A DNA stretch of 64,000 nt from Bacteroidales bacterium (GTDB lineage Bacteria > Bacteroidota > Bacteroidia > Bacteroidales > P3). Positions 16,693-23,995 of the stretch are shown piece after piece; the stretch's first letter is position 1, and the number at the start of each line of letters is the position of its first letter. The notes under the pieces were generated by a model, which saw nothing but the letters and a program-made list of their open reading frames with translations, was not told the DNA's origin and did not search any database. Both the position numbers and the translations under genes were made by a program. The stretch spans positions 62,001-126,000 of the forward strand of contig JAGCVI010000027.1 of assembly GCA_017962445.1 (NCBI GenBank), in the 5' to 3' direction.

Positions 16693-17190
16693 TTATTTAT
16701 TTGAATTCATCTTTTTTGTAAGATACTTTTTCATATTTGTTCTGGCACGGAAAAGGTAGACTTGTACTTGCTGGTCACTGATTTCTAGCATCTGGGCAAT
16801 CTCTTTGTAACTGTATCCATCCACATCACGGAGCTGGATGATGGAGCGTTGCACTTCCGGCAGCTGGTTCAAGGCGTTGAGCATTTCGTCGCTCAATCCG
16901 AAGTTGTCCTTCGTTTCTTCCGAGACTACAGCAGTCTCTGCAATCTCTTGGTGAACTCTGGCAACCACCGCGTCATGTCGCATTATGTCAACCAAATAGC
17001 AGTGCGTCACCGTCAGAAGGTAGCCCAGGCCCTTTTCCACCGGCACATCGTCGCGGTGCTCCCACAGTTTTGCAAAGGCCTCTTGCATCGCATCCTCGCC
17101 GCGCATGCGGTCGCCGCAGTTCCATACGGCAAAACGGAGCACATTGCCCGACCAGGACTTGATATTTTTGTTGTATTCTGAGCGAGTCAC
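16693..17190 (-). CDS. ECF-type RNA polymerase sigma-70 factor
   Basis: The sigma2 region is recognisable in GEDAMQEAFAKLWEHRD and the sigma4 region in LPEVQRSIIQLRDVDGYSYKEIAQMLEIS, ending VQVYLFRARTNMKKYL. The open frame extends upstream to an ATG at 17340, which would add 50 residues overlapping the end of the fucosidase gene and having no sigma-like content. I therefore prefer the GTG at 17190, giving TRSEYNKNIKSW as the N-terminus, about where this family starts; TTG codons further upstream are also possible. It is the first of a sigma / anti-sigma-like / barrel group. Confidence 0.85.
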   Translation of the reverse strand: MTRSEYNKNIKSWSGNVLRFAVWNCGDRMRGEDAMQEAFAKLWEHRDDVPVEKGLGYLLTVTHCYLVDIMRHDAVVARVHQEIAETAVVSEETKDNFGLSDEMLNALNQLPEVQRSIIQLRDVDGYSYKEIAQMLEISDQQVQVYLFRARTNMKKYLTKKMNSNK

Positions 17191-17272
17191 CTTTTCAGTT
17201 TGGAGTCGGTTTTGCTTATAAATCGTATATATAGGCTGAAATATTACAGACAATCTGTTTTTTTTCAAAAAA

Positions 17273-19162
17273 TCATCTACTTGTCTGCTCGAACGGTTCG
17301 ATTCTGAACACCCAGGCATGCTCAAGAGCATCCATTTCAACAGGAGAAATGCCAGACAAGTCTATAACCAGCGTGCCGTCACGTTTTTGCTTCCATTTCA
17401 AATCCTGTGAAGTGCCAAGAAGCCTGATCTTTGCATATTTCGACAATTGAGGCATATCTAAGACTGTCAGTTTGCTTTCCGGTCTTTGAAAGTCTATAAT
17501 ATATAGAGAATTGCCCTTTTGAGTGAAACAAAGCGCTGTATTGTGCCATGTTGCCGTGCCTTTCCATTGGGATGGAACAGCAGTATATGTCTTACCCCCG
17601 TCACGGCTCCACTGCAGAGACACAGCAGCTTCAAGATCTTTTTCATGATAATACACATCCAAGTTGAACCACTCGTCTTTCTTTAGGTGTAGCGTCCTTG
17701 TTCCCAGACTGTTGTCCGCCCATGCCTTGTTGTAATACATTATCGTGTCCGGTTTCAGCGTCGGTTCCACTTGTCGGCCGGTACTTACACTAAGGTCGGC
17801 AGACTGATATGCATCGATTATGGCAGCGGCCGTGGTGCGCACAACCCAAGCCTCGTCATCGGCAATAATCCTGAACGTGTAGTCACCCTCTTCAGGGACA
17901 TAAACTACGCCTGTCCAATGTATGTCAAAATTATCTACCGGCATATTCTTAAGTGGAGCATTGCGAACCCAATTATATTCAATGGTTTCAGCATCAGACA
18001 TGTCAGAAACCGTTCTACAATAACGGGTATGATTCGTCACGCAATTGCCACGGCAATCATAATCACAGAAAGGACGTGAGCCAAATATTGCTTCACCATT
18101 CACCTTCAACCACTTGCCAAGGCTTTTAAGGCGTTCCTGCTGTATAAATGGAATTGTGCCGTCGGCCATTGGACCGACATTGAGAGTCAGTCCGCCACCA
18201 GCGGCGACAAGTTCGCAGAAATGTTGTATCAACTCGCGGTCGGTCAAGAAATTGTCTACGTCCTCGTTGCGGTTATAACCGAAACTGCGACCAATACCGC
18301 GACACTCGGCCCATGGAACACCGTTTGTTATTATACCCTCACTGTATTCAGGCGTTTTAAAGCCGTGCAATGTGCCATAACCCCAACGGTCGTTGACGAT
18401 AGCATCTGGACCCACGGTATTATAGTACCAACTTATAAGTTCCTCCGAATGGAACTGCTCAGCAGTGTTCTGCCAGTCTCCGTCGCTGAAAACGGCATCA
18501 GGACGGTAGCGCGATACCAGTTCCTTGAATTGTAGAATCATGTAGTTTTCTACATAGTCCGCGATGCTGTCGTCAGGATCTTGCATCCAGATGTGACGCG
18601 GGTTTGTCCACTCCGGCAGCGAATAGTAGAAGCACATCCTCATACCCTCTTTTCGAACTGCAGCGGTCAGTTCTTCGACAATGTTGCGGTGAGGACCACT
18701 GACTGTGCTGTTCCATGCCGGCTGCTGTGGGCTGTCCCACAGACAGTAACCGTCGTGGTGCTTCGTAACCAACATCACGTACTTTGCTCCAGACTCGCGG
18801 AACATTCTCGCCCACTCGTCAGGATTCCACAGTTCGGCATGCCAATGGTCAGCGAGTGATGCATATTGTTCGAAAACAGGCAACGTAGTGTCAGCATATA
18901 GGCTCATGATGCGCCTCCGGTCTGGGTCGCCGGTCATAAGTCCACGATAGAACCATTCACTATAGCCCTCTGTGCTGGCGTAAGCCGGTACAGAATAAAG
19001 TCCCCAATGAACAAAAATTCCAAGTTTGGCATCACTAAACCATTCAGGATAGCCACGCTGGTTCAGCGAATGCCACGAGGGTTCAACTCCATGCTGGGCA
19101 TTGGTGACGAGCGGAAGCAACAGCATCAAAGCAGCGAAGACTCTTTTTACTCCCATGGTCAT
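17273..19162 (-). CDS. Alpha-L-fucosidase (GH29) with C-terminal PA14-like domain
   Basis: A 629-residue secreted enzyme with signal peptide (FAALMLLLPLVTNAQ). KLGIFVHWGLYSVPAY, KYVMLVTKHHDGYCLWDS and RYRPDAVFSDGDW are GH29 signatures; the Asp of FSDGDW is the expected nucleophile. GLTLNVGPMADG closes the barrel. Residues ~400-480 (HWTGVVYVPEEGDYTFRIIADD) resemble a PA14 carbohydrate-binding domain. Role: removal of terminal fucose from glycans. Its start overlaps the yigZ stop by 4 nt. It fits host-glycan foraging together with the sialidase at 4071-5252. Confidence 0.92.
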   Translation of the reverse strand: MTMGVKRVFAALMLLLPLVTNAQHGVEPSWHSLNQRGYPEWFSDAKLGIFVHWGLYSVPAYASTEGYSEWFYRGLMTGDPDRRRIMSLYADTTLPVFEQYASLADHWHAELWNPDEWARMFRESGAKYVMLVTKHHDGYCLWDSPQQPAWNSTVSGPHRNIVEELTAAVRKEGMRMCFYYSLPEWTNPRHIWMQDPDDSIADYVENYMILQFKELVSRYRPDAVFSDGDWQNTAEQFHSEELISWYYNTVGPDAIVNDRWGYGTLHGFKTPEYSEGIITNGVPWAECRGIGRSFGYNRNEDVDNFLTDRELIQHFCELVAAGGGLTLNVGPMADGTIPFIQQERLKSLGKWLKVNGEAIFGSRPFCDYDCRGNCVTNHTRYCRTVSDMSDAETIEYNWVRNAPLKNMPVDNFDIHWTGVVYVPEEGDYTFRIIADDEAWVVRTTAAAIIDAYQSADLSVSTGRQVEPTLKPDTIMYYNKAWADNSLGTRTLHLKKDEWFNLDVYYHEKDLEAAVSLQWSRDGGKTYTAVPSQWKGTATWHNTALCFTQKGNSLYIIDFQRPESKLTVLDMPQLSKYAKIRLLGTSQDLKWKQKRDGTLVIDLSGISPVEMDALEHAWVFRIEPFEQTSR

Positions 19163-19812
19163 TTTTCCCTCGCATTATCAGTAACCCACAAAAAGTTTGC
19201 TCCTTGACTAAAAACAGTCTCTATTTTCACGGCTCTAAGAACAGCAATGGCATCATAGAACCTGACGCTCTGCGACTGACGGACATCCACATCAAACTGG
19301 CAGCCACTATTGAAAATCTCGTTTTGAGGGGTCAGTCTGAAATCATTTATTACCCGCATCACATCGTTCGTCAACGCATACTCGAATTGCAAGCGATAGC
19401 GAACATCTATAGTCTTCTCAATGATTTCGGCATGGGCAATGGCATCGTGTGCTGCAGTCTTGTACGCTTTTGCGAGACCAGAGGCACCTAGCAGAGTGCC
19501 ACCAAAATAGCGTACCACAACAATCAGAGTGTCCGTCAGGTCGGCACTGAGCAACTGACCATGGATGGGACGGCCTCCAGTACCCGACGGCTCGCCATCG
19601 TCGTTGACGCGGAAAGCATCCTTGTTGGGTCCAAGGATGTAGGCGTAGCAATGATGGCGTGCATCGAAATATTCCTTGCGCAACTGCTCAAGATGCTGTT
19701 TTACCTCATCAACGGTACGCACCGGATAGGCAAAAGCGAGAAATTTGCTGCCCTTCTCCTTGTACGACCCTTCCGAAGGGGACTTGATGGTATGGTATGT
19801 GTCGTCGAACAT
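19159..19812 (-). CDS. yigZ: YigZ/IMPACT family protein (UPF0029)
   Basis: A 217-residue protein. The N-terminal part has the YigZ pattern: YKEKGSKFLAFAYPV, then DARHHCYAYILG, NDDGEPSGTGGRPI and VVVRYFGGTLLGASGL. The C-terminal ~70 residues match the smaller DUF1949-type ferredoxin-like domain. The biochemical role in bacteria is not settled. It is the first gene of a long leftward gene run (yigZ, fucosidase, sigma, anti-sigma-like, barrel) and overlaps the fucosidase start by 4 nt. Confidence 0.92.
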   Translation of the reverse strand: MFDDTYHTIKSPSEGSYKEKGSKFLAFAYPVRTVDEVKQHLEQLRKEYFDARHHCYAYILGPNKDAFRVNDDGEPSGTGGRPIHGQLLSADLTDTLIVVVRYFGGTLLGASGLAKAYKTAAHDAIAHAEIIEKTIDVRYRLQFEYALTNDVMRVINDFRLTPQNEIFNSGCQFDVDVRQSQSVRFYDAIAVLRAVKIETVFSQGANFLWVTDNAREK

Positions 19813-19909
19813 CAGGTTGGTTTTCTTTTGTATTAAGCGATTTAAAATTATTGGTTATCAGCAATCAATCACAGCTATCACAATTCTCATATTTGCTTTG
19901 TACCGTCCG

Positions 19910-19917
19910 CAAAAATA
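19910..19917 (-). promoter_or_regulatory. Candidate -7 promoter element (yigZ)
   Basis: On the minus strand TATTTTTG (TAnnTTTG), about 97 nt before the yigZ start. No convincing -33 element. Confidence 0.35.
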
Positions 19918-19959
19918 CGAAAAAAAATTCAGAGAAGCCCTTCTATTCAATATATTTTG

Positions 19960-19967
19960 TACCTTTG
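19960..19967 (+). promoter_or_regulatory. Candidate -7 promoter element (ribD)
   Basis: TACCTTTG matches TAnnTTTG, only 12 nt before the ribD ATG at 19980, which implies a very short leader. This also rules against the longer in-frame start at 19797. Confidence 0.6.
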
Positions 19968-19979
19968 CAAACTGAAATC

Positions 19980-20906
19980 ATGGCAGAAAAGGCAGATATA
20001 ATGTATATGCGGCGGTGTCTTCAACTGGCCGCAAATGGGCTTGGACGAGTAAGACCAAACCCGATGGTAGGCTGCGTTGTCGTCAAAAACGGCGACATAA
20101 TCAGCGAAGGATACCATCAGGAGTACGGCAAAAACCACGCTGAACGCAATGCCCTGCTGCGCGATATCGACTTTCTCGGCGCCACGCTCTACGTCAACCT
20201 TGAACCCTGCTCGCACTATGGCAAAACGCCACCTTGCGCAGACTTGATTATCGAGAAAGGCATTGCCAAAGTAGTATGCTGCAACGACGATCCTAACCCA
20301 CTCGTTGCAGGCCGCGGATTTGCCAAACTTGAGGCAGCAGGCATAGAAGTTGTCCGCCATGTGCTTGAAGATGAGGGACGCGAGCTCAACCGTCGTTTCT
20401 TTACATTCATGGAGAAACAGAGACCATACATCATTCTGAAATGGGCCCAAACTGCCGATGGTTTTATGGCTCCGGCTAATAAGGGCAACTACTGGATCAG
20501 CGACAGCCGCCAGAACCGCCTCAACCACCGCTGGCGCACCGAAGAGGCAGCAATACTCATTGGTTCACAAACTTATATTGACGACAAACCGCAACTCACT
20601 GCACGACATTTCTGTGGACAAAATCCACTGCCTGTAGTACTCGACCGACGTGGACAGCTGAACAATGTTCCAAACAACTGGCTGCATCTGCAAAGTCCCA
20701 CGCTTGACGAAGTCATGAGAACGCTTTATGAAAAGAAGATCCAATCGCTGATTGTAGAAGGCGGACGCCAAATCCTCGACTCATTTATTGCCGCTGGCCT
20801 ATATAATGAAATACGTATTCTACAAAGTCCAAAACAATTTGGCACCGGATTGGCAGCACCTGAAATTCCACCCTTACCGGAGAACAGGATTCTCATCGTA
20901 AAATAA
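19980..20906 (+). CDS. ribD: Bifunctional riboflavin biosynthesis deaminase/reductase
   Basis: A 308-residue protein. The N-terminal deaminase domain has the zinc motif HAERNALL plus PCSHYGKTPPC, and the approach motif RVRPNPMVGCVVV. The C-terminal reductase domain (from ~145, IILKWAQTADGF) includes ILIGSQTYIDDKPQLTAR and LIVEGGRQILDSFI. Role: the second and third steps of the pyrimidine branch of riboflavin synthesis. The ATG at 19980 directly follows a promoter element. No FMN riboswitch is present upstream, and no other rib genes are nearby. Confidence 0.94.
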   Translation: MAEKADIMYMRRCLQLAANGLGRVRPNPMVGCVVVKNGDIISEGYHQEYGKNHAERNALLRDIDFLGATLYVNLEPCSHYGKTPPCADLIIEKGIAKVVCCNDDPNPLVAGRGFAKLEAAGIEVVRHVLEDEGRELNRRFFTFMEKQRPYIILKWAQTADGFMAPANKGNYWISDSRQNRLNHRWRTEEAAILIGSQTYIDDKPQLTARHFCGQNPLPVVLDRRGQLNNVPNNWLHLQSPTLDEVMRTLYEKKIQSLIVEGGRQILDSFIAAGLYNEIRILQSPKQFGTGLAAPEIPPLPENRILIVK

Positions 20907-20923
20907 GTGCGTTTTTCGCAGTT

Positions 20924-20955
20924 TTGTTTCATTTCAAAAAAAAGTTGTACTTTTG
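20924..20955 (+). promoter_or_regulatory. Promoter of the queCDE operon
   Basis: TTG at 20924-20926, 21 nt, then TACTTTTG at 20948-20955 fit the Bacteroidetes consensus. Transcription should start around 20962, just before the preQ1 aptamer. Confidence 0.7.
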
Positions 20956-20976
20956 CAGCTGTTTTCAACTGCAAAA
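20951..20976. repeat. Perfect 8-bp inverted repeat overlapping the queC promoter
   Basis: TTTTGCAG at 20951-20958 and CTGCAAAA at 20969-20976 are separated by 10 nt. The left arm overlaps the -7 element and the right arm ends 2 nt before the aptamer. It could be an operator or a chance symmetry. Confidence 0.5.
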
Positions 20977-20977
20977 C

Positions 20978-21011
20978 AGGGGTACTTGACAACCCCCTTT
21001 AACAAAACAAG
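20978..21011 (+). promoter_or_regulatory. preQ1-I riboswitch aptamer
   Basis: The 34-nt element can form the class I preQ1 pseudoknot. P1 pairs AGGGG (20978-20982) with CCCCT (20994-20998). C20993 is at the position of the preQ1-contacting cytosine. The loop CTTG (20985-20988) pairs with CAAG (21008-21011) to form P2. The A-rich tail TTAACAAAACAAG (20999-21011) closely resembles that of the well-studied Thermoanaerobacter tengcongensis aptamer. The queC start codon follows 3 nt later, so ligand binding probably blocks translation initiation. Confidence 0.88.
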
Positions 21012-21014
21012 ACA

Positions 21015-21707
21015 ATGACATACAATTCATTACATGCGGATACACCGCAAAAAGATTCCGTTATTATTTACTCTGGAGGACTTGATTCCACCACATTGCT
21101 GTATGAAAAACAGCAGAGAATTGCTTTGGCTGTCTCGTTCAACTACGGAAGCAACCACAACGCCAGAGAAATTGCCTGTGCTCAACTTCACTGCCATAAA
21201 CTTGGTATTGAACACATCGTCATCGATTTGGAATTCATCAAGACATATTTCCAATCGTCGCTGACCGCAGGAGCCGACGCCATTCCCGAAGGCAATTACA
21301 ACGATGACAACATGCGTTCAACTGTTGTACCCTTCCGCAACGGCATTATGCTCTCAATAGCATGTGGTATTGCAGAGAGCCGTGGTCTGTCGCGAGTGCT
21401 TATCGCAAACCATGGCGGCGACCATGCCATATACCCCGACTGCCGCGAGTCTTTCATCAAAGCCATGAACTCCACAATGCAAGCCGGCACCTACATAAAT
21501 GTAACGCTCGATGCCCCATACACCAATCTGAGCAAGAGTGAAATAGTGAAGAAAGGCATCGAACTTGGCATCGACTATGCAAACACGTACTCGTGCTACA
21601 AAGGAGGCGAACAGCACTGCGGCAAATGCGGCACTTGCAGGGAACGCCAAGAAGCCTTCGCACAGGCAGGCATTAAGGATCCGACTGAATACGTACAATG
21701 TCAATAA
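21015..21707 (+). CDS. queC: 7-cyano-7-deazaguanine synthase
   Basis: A 230-residue enzyme. SGGLDSTTLLY near residue 21 is the PP-loop of the N-type ATP pyrophosphatase fold. The C-terminal zinc site is CYKGGEQHCGKCGTCRER. Role: ATP-dependent conversion of 7-carboxy-7-deazaguanine to preQ0 in the queuosine pathway. The gene is first in the queC-queD-queE operon and its start codon sits 3 nt after a preQ1-I aptamer, giving direct feedback control. Confidence 0.95.
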   Translation: MTYNSLHADTPQKDSVIIYSGGLDSTTLLYEKQQRIALAVSFNYGSNHNAREIACAQLHCHKLGIEHIVIDLEFIKTYFQSSLTAGADAIPEGNYNDDNMRSTVVPFRNGIMLSIACGIAESRGLSRVLIANHGGDHAIYPDCRESFIKAMNSTMQAGTYINVTLDAPYTNLSKSEIVKKGIELGIDYANTYSCYKGGEQHCGKCGTCRERQEAFAQAGIKDPTEYVQCQ

Positions 21708-21745
21708 TGTCTTTTAGGTTATAAAAAAAATCTTATACATATCCA

Positions 21746-22084
21746 ATGTATTACATCAAGAAAACAATTGAAATATCAGGTGCGCACCGTCTGGAGCTTG
21801 ACTATCCAAGCAAGTGCAGCCAATTGCATGGACACAACTGGACAATCACAGTCTACTGCAAGTCACGTGAACTTGACAAAAACGGAATGATCATTGACTT
21901 TTGCGAGATCAAGCACCGCATTTCCGACGTTCTGGATCATAAGGTATTAAACGACGTTCTACCTTTCAATCCCACTGCCGAGAATTTGGCACACTGGTGT
22001 CAGGAGCAGATACCTTATTGCTATAAGGTGGACGTTCTTGAAAGTGGCGGCAACGAAGTAACCTACGAGGTCGATACACTATGA
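21746..22084 (+). CDS. queD: 6-carboxy-5,6,7,8-tetrahydropterin synthase
   Basis: A 112-residue T-fold enzyme. The zinc ligands are in SGAHRL and LHGHNW; the Cys of PSKCSQ is the catalytic Cys position. A C-terminal acidic pattern (LESGGNEVTYE) supplies the substrate-binding Glu. Role: conversion of 7,8-dihydroneopterin triphosphate to 6-carboxytetrahydropterin, the first committed step to queuosine. Its stop overlaps the queE start by 4 nt. Confidence 0.94.
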   Translation: MYYIKKTIEISGAHRLELDYPSKCSQLHGHNWTITVYCKSRELDKNGMIIDFCEIKHRISDVLDHKVLNDVLPFNPTAENLAHWCQEQIPYCYKVDVLESGGNEVTYEVDTL

Positions 22085-22665
22085 GAGTCAACGAGATATT
22101 CAAGTCATTGCAGGGCGAAGGCTTCAACACTGGCACCGCCGCTGTGTTCATCCGCCTGTCGGGATGCAATTTGCGCTGTCCTTTCTGCGACACGCAGCAT
22201 CATGAGGGCACTGAGATGAACGAACAGGAGATTATTGACCATGTGTTACAATACGAAATACCGCTGGTTGTCATCACCGGTGGCGAGCCGTCGCTGCAGT
22301 TGACATCGACACTTGTAACCGCGCTGCACAAAATCGGCAAAACCGTTGCCGTAGAAACCAACGGCACACACCCCCTGCCTGAAAACGTGGACTGGATAAC
22401 ACTATCGCCCAAAGACATGTTTGTCGGCGACGAAGCTCGCATAGTGCTGACAAAAGTGAACGAAATAAAGGTTATTTTCGACGGAGAACATGAACCCAAG
22501 CCCTATAATGACATCACTGTTACACATGGGCATTTTCTTCAACCATGCGACACTGGCGATAACGAACAGAACGACAGAATCGTTAGACAAACCGTTGATT
22601 ATATCATGCGACACCCGCAGTGGCGACTATCTTTACAAACCCACAAAATGATCCAGATTCCATGA
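22081..22665 (+). CDS. queE: 7-carboxy-7-deazaguanine synthase (radical SAM)
   Basis: A 194-residue radical SAM enzyme. FKSLQGEGFNTGTAAVFIR is the typical QueE N-terminus, SGCNLRCPFCDT the CX3CX2C cluster site, and VITGGEPSLQ the SAM motif. It makes the 7-deazaguanine ring from the QueD product. Translational coupling to queD (ATGA overlap) and the upstream riboswitch place all three genes under preQ1 control. Confidence 0.95.
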   Translation: MRVNEIFKSLQGEGFNTGTAAVFIRLSGCNLRCPFCDTQHHEGTEMNEQEIIDHVLQYEIPLVVITGGEPSLQLTSTLVTALHKIGKTVAVETNGTHPLPENVDWITLSPKDMFVGDEARIVLTKVNEIKVIFDGEHEPKPYNDITVTHGHFLQPCDTGDNEQNDRIVRQTVDYIMRHPQWRLSLQTHKMIQIP

Positions 22666-22694
22666 CCGTAAAGAGGCAACCATATTTAAAAAAG

Positions 22695-22736
22695 AAAACG
22701 CAAAGGTGACAATAAAATAATAATATCCGCGTTTTT
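22695..22736 (+). terminator. Weak candidate terminator after queE
   Basis: AAAACGC at 22695-22701 can pair with GCGTTTT at 22729-22735, followed by T. The stem is only 7 bp and the loop 27 nt, so this is tentative. Confidence 0.3.
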
Positions 22737-22773
22737 ATGCCATCTTTAACATAAACCTCCAAACAAAAAAGTC

Positions 22774-23481
22774 ATGAAAGGAAGTAGCATCCCGTTCAAA
22801 AAAAACTACATTCTTGGCATCAGCATTATTCTTGCGGCATTTGTGCTTGGACTGATGCAAATATTCACTGTCAAGACGCTAAAGTCGTTTGATGACACTG
22901 TCACCGTACGCGGCCTATGCGAACGCGAAGTCAACGCTGACCGAGTAGTCTACACCATCTCCTACACTGAGAAAAACAATGAACTGGCAGAACTCCGCAA
23001 GACCATTGCGAAAAACAATGATATCGTTATCGCAAAGCTCCGCAAGGCAGGTATTGACGACAGCGAAATCAATTACAGCGGTGCAAGTTACAGCGACGAG
23101 TACAACTCATGGAGCGATCCTGACCGCATAGCTTATCGCTATGAGGCTACCCAAACCATCACCGTCATCACCTCGAAGATGGATCTGGTCAAGAAACTAG
23201 AGAACACCCTTGAAACCGAACTTGTCAACGAAGACATCATTGCAAGCGGTTATTCCGACTACCAATACCTTGGCTTAAACGAAATAAAGCCTGAAATGAT
23301 TGCCGAAAGCCTTGACAAGGCACGCGAATCAGCCGAAGAGTTCGCCAAGAACAGCCATAGCAAAATAGGCAAGATGCGCACTGCTTCGCAAGGTTACTTC
23401 GAAATCGAGGACCTCGACGAGAACACTCCCCAGAAAAAGAAAGTGCGAGTAGTCACCACCGTGACCTACTACCTAAAATAA
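22774..23481 (+). CDS. SIMPL (DUF541) domain membrane-anchored protein
   Basis: A 235-residue protein with one N-terminal membrane segment (about residues 12-32, YILGISIILAAFVLGLMQIF). The rest is the SIMPL/DUF541 fold: VTVRGLCEREVNADRVVYTI, a helix of AELRKTIAKNN type, and the closing VRVVTTVTYYL strand. It faces the periplasm. The function of this family is poorly defined; some members relate to oxidative or envelope stress. It begins the rightward run to the MntP-like gene. Confidence 0.82.
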   Translation: MKGSSIPFKKNYILGISIILAAFVLGLMQIFTVKTLKSFDDTVTVRGLCEREVNADRVVYTISYTEKNNELAELRKTIAKNNDIVIAKLRKAGIDDSEINYSGASYSDEYNSWSDPDRIAYRYEATQTITVITSKMDLVKKLENTLETELVNEDIIASGYSDYQYLGLNEIKPEMIAESLDKARESAEEFAKNSHSKIGKMRTASQGYFEIEDLDENTPQKKKVRVVTTVTYYLK

Positions 23482-23491
23482 TACGTCATAA

Positions 23492-23995
23492 ATGACGAGA
23501 AGACTAACATTGTTCTCATTAACGCTCTTGTTGCTTGTAGCCTGTGACCCTGGATTTGACCAGGACTACACCGTAAGCAACAAAAGTGGTTTTGATGTTA
23601 CACTGACCCCGTCAGGATACTACTGCTACCGTTCGGATTTCAACGCCGAGTTTGACACAATACGATACCAGCCTTTAATTATTGCTTCGTTGACCGACAC
23701 AGCCATTTACCATGACGGCGGCATTGGTGCGGCTGATTTTATCATGGCCAAGTATTGGATGCAGAACTACCTCGGTGATAGTGTAACCCTTGCATTCTCA
23801 GATGGAACCGCCATAACATACTACTCCAACGACACCACAGGAATCAGCCCATACAATTTTACCTCACCATGCTACACTTGGGAAGAAAAAGTGGGTGAGC
23901 CATATGCCGGACACGTATACTACGGAAAGATAACATTCAATATCAGCGACGGACACCATCAAGCCGCTCTGTCAAAAAAAGGAGACCTCCAATAG
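23492..23995 (+). CDS. Putative lipoprotein, unknown function
   Basis: A 167-residue protein. The signal sequence ends in LLLVACDPG, a lipobox with Cys18. The mature part is predicted mainly beta (repeated Tyr, Thr, Ser and Asp, for example FNAEFDTIRYQPLIIASLTDT). I do not recognise a family. It begins 10 nt after the SIMPL gene and its stop is adjacent to the ATG of the TPR gene, so the three are probably co-expressed. Confidence 0.75.
   Translation: MTRRLTLFSLTLLLLVACDPGFDQDYTVSNKSGFDVTLTPSGYYCYRSDFNAEFDTIRYQPLIIASLTDTAIYHDGGIGAADFIMAKYWMQNYLGDSVTLAFSDGTAITYYSNDTTGISPYNFTSPCYTWEEKVGEPYAGHVYYGKITFNISDGHHQAALSKKGDLQ

Noticed and set aside
19813-19979. Possible FMN riboswitch upstream of ribD
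   Set aside because: None of the conserved FMN aptamer words is present and the ribD leader is only about 10 nt after the promoter element.
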